Below are positions 58,429 to 64,000 of a stretch of DNA of 64,000 nt, piece by piece (within the stretch, counting starts at the first letter, position 1; the number at the start of each line of letters is the position of its first letter). The position numbers and the translations under genes were made by a program. The notes under the pieces were generated by a model. That model did not search any database. It was given only the letters and a program-made list of their open reading frames with translations, and had not been told where the DNA came from. Origin of the DNA: Bimastos eiseni (taxonomy: Eukaryota > Annelida > Clitellata > Crassiclitellata > Lumbricidae); contig OY365811.1 in the NCBI GenBank assembly GCA_959347315.1, positions 26,848,025-26,912,024 of the forward strand, written 5' to 3'.

Positions 58429-61400
58429 AGCGGAAGTCACTCGTCTGCGCACCGGAAGTGGTCGATAAATAGAAGATAAATTGCCAGGCGTTGCTGTCGA
58501 ATCGAACGTGTCCTTTATTCGTCGCAATGGGCCGTTACTAGAGTAAGGCTGGTTATAGGTCGCCGAAGATGGATGGCGTCGGTGATGCGTGTCATCCGCG
58601 ATAGAGGCAGCAGATAAACCGCATCGGATCGGGCCAGTTCCTATATTCGACCACGATAACGCGTTAGTTTGGCTCTAAAATGAAAGCTAAGTCGCCTTCA
58701 ACGGTCTGGCAGGAACAAGCCATCGTGGAATTATTAATGTTACAGCAGTCGCAATATATCACTAAACCGCGTTAACCGACAGTAATTGCCATTTATTTTC
58801 GCACCGCTCTGGTTATAAGCCTTTAAATAACAGCAAAATACTGTCTTACGACACCATGCAGTTTCCTTCATTCGGCCAATCGATTGAACCTATTATTATG
58901 GCTTATATACCTTAAGAGGGGTAGTGATAGGTCCTAATCCGGGGCAGCTTGTGTGTTAGAGGAGGGAAGACTGAGATTGTGAATCTCAGCCAGTGCCATT
59001 GGTTGTTGTAAACTGACAACCGGTGGATAGGATTTATGGCATGCATGATAGACCGACGTAAGAAGGATGTCAGGACCGATGTCTTGAAGAAGCAGAATAG
59101 TTATTGGCAACAAGGGATTTCAGAGACAAGGTCAAAAGGGTAACAGATAAATGCGTGGCCTTGTTTGGTATGGAGATATTATGCTCCCAAATTAAATTAG
59201 ACGGCCAGTAATAGTTTCAATTTAACGATATACTGCGTGATATAAAAGATCATTAGCGACGCCCACAGGCCTCCTTTATTCAAGATTGGAAGTTCGGGAC
59301 TGCCTGGCACTACATGTATAAGATGCGTCGGCGAAGTTAATTTGATACATGTATACCTACGTGATAAACGTGCTTCCTTAAAATAGTCATTTAATCAATC
59401 GATTATTATAGGCGTATGTCATAAACAGCACGCGTTTAATCGGAAACGGCAATCGGAAAGAACGCGGTTGAGTTATGCAGCGACGATTTGAAATTAGTTG
59501 CAAATATTCTGATAACACACAAAGTTATTAAAGTATATAGCCTAGCTTTAATCGTGAACTCAAAATTTATACAGCGACCGCACTAGCTATGTCGTGGAAA
59601 CCAGTTTAATCACAGGCGCTTAATCAAACAAAACCGATCGGTAGAAGCCAAAATCAAGAAAGAGAATATAAAAGGCGGTGTGTCGTTGTATCAAACTTAA
59701 TTAATTAATAACTCTAGATGACAGCATTAATCAGCAGTAGGTGCCTATAATTGCAAAATACAATTAATTAGTGACATTTCTAACACTTTCAACGGGTACC
59801 CGAGTACCCATACGAGGCTGACTGCCCGGGCCATGAAATCGGTTCTCGGGTTCCTGACATTCCGTAACTATGAGCAGTTTCACCTGAACAAGCATATCCT
59901 AGAAAATGCTCCGTTGATCATAATACGACTGACTGCCCGCGCAATGAAATCGAATCTATGGGGAATGGTTCCCGACGTTGCGTAAAAATACGCAATTCTA
60001 TACATCTCCTAACAAACTGTCCGCGCGGTAGATAACAAGATAATATTACGCAAAGTTTTGTTTTGACTATTCAGGAATCATCTATGATGAGTCTGATGAC
60101 GACGATGATGACAAAACCAATGGTTTCTCACCGGAGCCACTTGTCGTTTTCTGCTTGATTTTCGTATAAACGACTTCCTCTATAAAATTGAAATCAAACC
60201 CACCAACCATCACATGGATATATATGTAGTGGTGCAGTTTGATGCATGCGGATCAGCCAAAAGCTATCAACACTTGCTCTCCTCTTCACAAAAGAATTAA
60301 AGCACACCGTAGTAAAGAGCATCTTGTGCTTTCCGTAAAATCAGATAAGATAATTGCCCTGCAGTATGGCAAGACTGACCATGTCGCGCACGTTTACCTT
60401 CTAAATTTCCAAAGGTGCGGATGTTCAATGGTGAAAGAGATTGCGAAAGATTCAGCCAGGCTTCAATAGCGTCGCCTAGATTCTATTGCAACACTTCATC
60501 GATCGCCCATCCAACTGCTTCTATTCAACGCCTAAACGCAACTTATTTCAAACTACAGTGCAGAGAAGCCACTGTCCTTTCTGTTCGTTCTGAATTCTGC
60601 AAACCTCGTGAATCTACTGCAACGATCGGGTTGACAGGTCTTTTACCGTTCGTCTATTCAGTCGTCTGTCTGTTCATTTCTCTTCAATTTATCCTAAAGC
60701 AAAGTCTCTTTCAATCGAAGTCGCACCTGCAAACAACGTGATCGACGACCAAGTGCTATAAGCTGTCGACATAATGTATACGCTGGTACCTGGGTGGGTT
60801 AAATATATAGATGTCTTAATTTCTTAATTCGATGGAGTCAATGACAAAGAACAAACTGGGGTCGGTTTTAGAATAAGGAGAAAGTGGGAGAGGGAGGAGT
60901 AGGCTGGAGAGGGAGGTGGTAGTTAGAGTAAGAGGGTGAAAGAGGAGAAAGTGGGAGAGTCAGATGGAGAAGAGAGATGCAATTTATAATTATATATAAA
61001 GAAGAAAAGTATGTTTGCTGGAAGTGCTGTAATTATGCCCTGCAAATTTCTGGCGACTGTTGCAGTCTCTGTAGTCAAAAGCGGTCGTTAAACTCAGGAT
61101 CCAACCATGTAACTAACTACATGTAGCCATGTATTCTATACAAAACCATTTGATCCACTTGACCGACTGTTCCCAAATTTTCCACGAATACTCTTTACCA
61201 CCCAAGAACAAACATAGGGGGTGGGGGGGGGTTGCGATCCCAAAGCCATGCCCCAAAATTTCACCCCTAAAGTTGCGAGTCGAGCTCAATTAAACCCACG
61301 GCGTTTACGAAACTTCTGTTGGTATATTAATTAGTAGGCGTGACGTAGCAGTAGTATAAAATGTCAAGTATTTTTGATTGATTGATTGATTGATTGAAAT

Positions 61401-61560
61401 AGCTGATATCTAAATGGCTAGGGTAAGGTCAAGTATTACGACTGACGTAGTACGCGGACTGTTACTGATTGAAACAAGGTCAGATAAGAATAACGGTCGA
61501 TGGCGGACGACGGGCATTGGTAGTATAGTTTCAGTTAACGACACTGTGTGATGACATAGA
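58429..61560. other. Interior of the inverted repeat; no gene recognised
   Basis: The first 300 bp (58430-58720) are CG-richer than the surroundings. A duplicated stretch (CTGACTGCCCG.GC.ATGAAATCG) occurs at 59818 and 59929. A diverged Helitron-related repeat is at 59255-59312 and a purine-rich tract at 60865-60985. Plus-strand ORFs at 60239-60741 have no recognisable motif. Confidence 0.4.
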
Positions 61561-61914
61561 TTATTAGCGTCGCCCTCCTCCTTTATCCAGGCTTAGGACT
61601 GGCACTATCAGAGTGCTAGCAATGGAGGAGTTTGGTGGACGGGTCAGCCGTTGGAGTCCACATGGGCGCCCTGTCGGGGCCAGATATGGGAGTAGATGAC
61701 GCCCTTACGATCGAGGCGACAAACATTTTACAACACAGGCGACCCGCCGTAGGTGGTGAGTAAAAGCTGCGTTCGCTATGAGTAACAGCCACCTTCGCTA
61801 AAAAATTTGGTTCAGCCAGCATGGGGAAGCAATGCTCAATTCTCAATACATTTCAAAATTGTAAGGACCACCCTACATTACTTCGTCCCGAGCAAAGTCG
61901 GGTAATTCAGCTAG
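61561..61914 (+). mobile_element. Helitron-like element, 3' terminus
   Basis: The end has the Helitron signature: a short hairpin (CCCGA 61887-61891, TCGGG 61898-61902), eight bases, then CTAG at 61911-61914 followed by T. The body shares GCGTCGCCCTCCTCCTTTAT and GGACTGGCACT with copies near 51268 and 59255. The 5' terminus is not defined. No Rep/helicase coding is visible, so it is non-autonomous. Confidence 0.7.
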
Positions 61915-61962
61915 TATACTATGATTAATAGGCTATCAAATATTCAAGGAAACTTCCCTCAC

Positions 61963-62649
61963 CTGCATTTTTTTGAAGTTCAGTTCCGGTCGCTGAGTTG
62001 CCATCTCTCGGCTTCTGCTCCCTTCATTCGCTAGTTCTTGAAACGCCATCTCACAGGCGAGTTCCGCTTCCGTCGTCTGTTGGCCTTCGAATCGCTTAAG
62101 GTCAGAGGTCTGGTCCGTGACCTTTGGGTAGCGTGAAAGACAGAAAAGACCTTGTACTTCCTCGTCATCCGCGGAGGTTGGAACGGTCTGAAGCAGGTCT
62201 ATGAAGCTATTTCCCATTACCTCTGCATCTCCTGGTGAATTCCAGTCCTTTGATTTAGGATGTTTCACGGACTCAGTCCAGTTATTGGATCCAGTCCATT
62301 CTCTGAATCCATTGCAGTCCTTGGACCCTGTGCATTCTTCGGATCCAGTCCAAACCATAGGTCGCCTCCATCCTCTATATCCAGCCCAATCTCTAGTTCC
62401 AGTGCAGTTTCTTGTACCAGTCCAAGACCTCGTTGGATGATTGTCCTCGGCGATGTTCAGTCGCGTCTGAAGAATGTAATTGATGGAGTTCTTCCTGTCT
62501 CGGAGGTCCTCCCTGTTGCTCCCTTGGATTCCATGCTCCTTTACCCTCCTGGCCACTTCCTGGCACTTGATTGATACTTTTTCGGAAAATGGAATCACTC
62601 TGGGCGCATGTATGCACATAGGGTCGCCGGTCACATTCATTTGACTCAT
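61963..62649 (-). CDS. Probable first coding exon of an unrecognised gene
   Basis: An ATG at 62649 opens 229 codons that end at a clean donor (ATGCAG/GTGAGG at 61963/61962). The product is hydrophilic and has a Trp-Thr-Gly-rich middle (residues about 75-135) built of imperfect six-residue units (WTGTRN, DWAGYR, WTGSEE, CTGSKD, WTGSNN). No signal peptide or known domain is evident. The upstream sequence on this strand is the right arm of the large inverted repeat (62686-62950), which may carry its promoter. The next exon would be at lower coordinates and was not found; a Helitron end lies about 50 bp beyond the donor. Confidence 0.45.
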
Positions 62650-62685
62650 AAGGCTATATCATTTATCACACAAACACTTTTTAAC

Positions 62686-62950
62686 GGAAGTTGGGTGCGT
62701 GACGACACCGGGACTTGTGAAACCGCAGAGTTGCGTAGCAATACAGTGCTGTGACGTTCCTTTAGAATATTTTTTGACACAACACTGGCTGTCTTATCAC
62801 GGCATAAATAGGGCTGTTACTCCGATCTTGGTAAGTTGGTTATGATTTCGGTGAATAGGTGACGTCGGTTGAGTCATCATGAAAACGATGTCAATGAGAC
62901 ATTCAGTGAGTCAACTAATCATAAATTGTTGACTAAATCAGCTCTAAAAC
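62686..62950 (-). repeat. Large inverted repeat, right arm, AP-1/CRE-rich
   Basis: Reverse-complement partner of 58150-58428. TGAGTCA occurs at 62870 and 62907 and GTGACGTC at 62860. It starts 37 bp upstream of the ATG of the minus-strand exon at 62649, so it would overlie that gene's promoter. Confidence 0.85.
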
Positions 62951-64000
62951 TAACATCGTTATAATCTCGAACTCTGCTGAACATCTTCTGCGCTGGTTCT
63001 CTTCCGTCTTCAATGGTCATTTTTAATCCTGATTAAAACCTTATCGACTGGTTACCTGGTGAATAGTTTCGTCGCTGGCTCTCTAATAGTTTCCCTTAAC
63101 GAACGAGGAAGATTGACTAACAGGTAGACTATTTGTCGCAGTGTGGCAGGAAGCCCATTTCATGTCACCGCTCTGATTCACAATAACAGCCACCATTTCG
63201 TCTGGTTCCATTCTAGACAGCTTCTATGCTGGTTCCATAATGGTAATCCCTACAGACAGGCTTCATACAGTTCGGATTCGGAATAGTTCTTCGGACCAAC
63301 GCAGGCTTCTATTACTTTAGCCTAAAGTCTGATGTTTTAAGCATCTAGACTGGTTGGCTCTTTGGCGATTGCCGGCTCCGTCAATGACTCGTCAAAATTA
63401 TGCTCAAGTCGTTTCTAAAGTAGACGATGTCGCCTCTGTCGATCACGGAACCAGAAGTGACGTTTCATTTCCAATAATCTGTTCAAATGATGATCAAGCT
63501 CTCAGAGATAATACAAGAAATCTACAGAAGTATATATATTATTATAGATGAATGTCAATTAGCTAGAATAATTGTATATCCGGTCATTTCCTCATCCACG
63601 GATGTCGCTCAGCTTCGTTTTTACGGCTAGTATTAAGTTCTATGTTTTTCTCTCTACGGGGAATGTCTTACTCCGCAAATCCAATTATTCGTCGTCCCTC
63701 ATTCATAGAAGTAATTAATTGCAATGCAGTTGTTATGTAAACAAGACGAGATATTTCCCGACCGCCAGAGGGTCTCGCTCAACTATTCACAACGTTAAAT
63801 GAGGGGTTTTCTATCCTTTGTATAAGAGGTCCGTGGCTAGAATGCGACTTTCTAATTAAGAACCAAACGCAATATTAAGGAAAGCATTACTACTGTAGGT
63901 CTATAAGACACCAAATCAGAGGAGCAACTAGGGTGCATGCTGAGGGATGCTTGAGCACCCTGGATAAAATTTTGACCTACACAATTGATCCAATTCCGCT
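62951..64000. other. No supported gene
   Basis: No exon, transposon terminus or notable repeat was recognised in the last kilobase. The single ORF at 63354-63551 looks random. Confidence 0.4.

Noticed and set aside
62201..62574. Plus-strand ORFs of 79-104 codons
   Set aside because: They are shadows of the repeat-bearing minus-strand exon; the minus frame is longer, starts with ATG and ends at a donor.

Overview
The window is eukaryotic. Coding sequence is split into phase-matched GT-AG exons, introns are AT-rich, and transposons, microsatellites and tRNA-derived SINEs fill much of the rest. The TTC28-like gene, P-element/THAP, hAT, piggyBac and CR1/L2-like elements, and an over-represented palindromic octamer (TAGGCCTA) suggest a marine invertebrate animal. 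An echinoderm or other invertebrate deuterostome is my guess; the species cannot be fixed from the sequence alone.

Two host genes can be assembled exon by exon. Gene A (+, 3688-7280, 5' end missing) encodes a small type II membrane protein: a proline/cysteine cytoplasmic stub, one transmembrane helix, a glycosylatable coiled-coil-like stalk and a cysteine-containing C-terminal module. I do not recognise the family. Gene B (+, 17952-41736) is a 21-exon gene of about 1625 codons, resembling TTC28: N-terminal and central TPR repeats, then a caspase-like CHAT domain without a recognisable catalytic His/Cys pair, then a C-terminal tail that looks lineage-specific. Its introns hold a decayed LINE, SINEs and MITEs. 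A third gene may start on the minus strand at 62649, where one 229-codon exon ends at a clean splice donor.

Region by region. 1-3.6 kb: little beyond one weak ORF and a dispersed repeat. 3.7-7.3 kb: gene A. 7.3-17.9 kb: no convincing host gene, but microsatellites, several short inverted-repeat (MITE-like) elements, a GGTCTT satellite and a LINE 3' fragment. 17.9-41.7 kb: gene B. 41.7-44.7 kb: apparently empty apart from a tandem repeat of about 100 bp. 44.7-57.7 kb: a cluster of DNA transposons, namely a piggyBac-like element with a TTAA junction, a P-element/THAP9-type transposase pseudogene, and two hAT-like elements with terminal inverted repeats and near-perfect 8-bp target duplications. 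58.1-62.95 kb: a 4.8-kb interval bounded by inverted arms of about 270 bp rich in AP-1/CRE-like sites, enclosing a Helitron 3' terminus and the minus-strand exon. 62.95-64 kb: nothing supported.

The most unusual items are the unrecognised gene A family, the CHAT domain lacking its catalytic residues in a TTC28-like scaffold with microexons and a possible GC donor, the large AP-1-rich inverted repeat, and a SINE and LINE that share the same pentanucleotide tail. I found no bacterial-style operon, CRISPR array or defence system.
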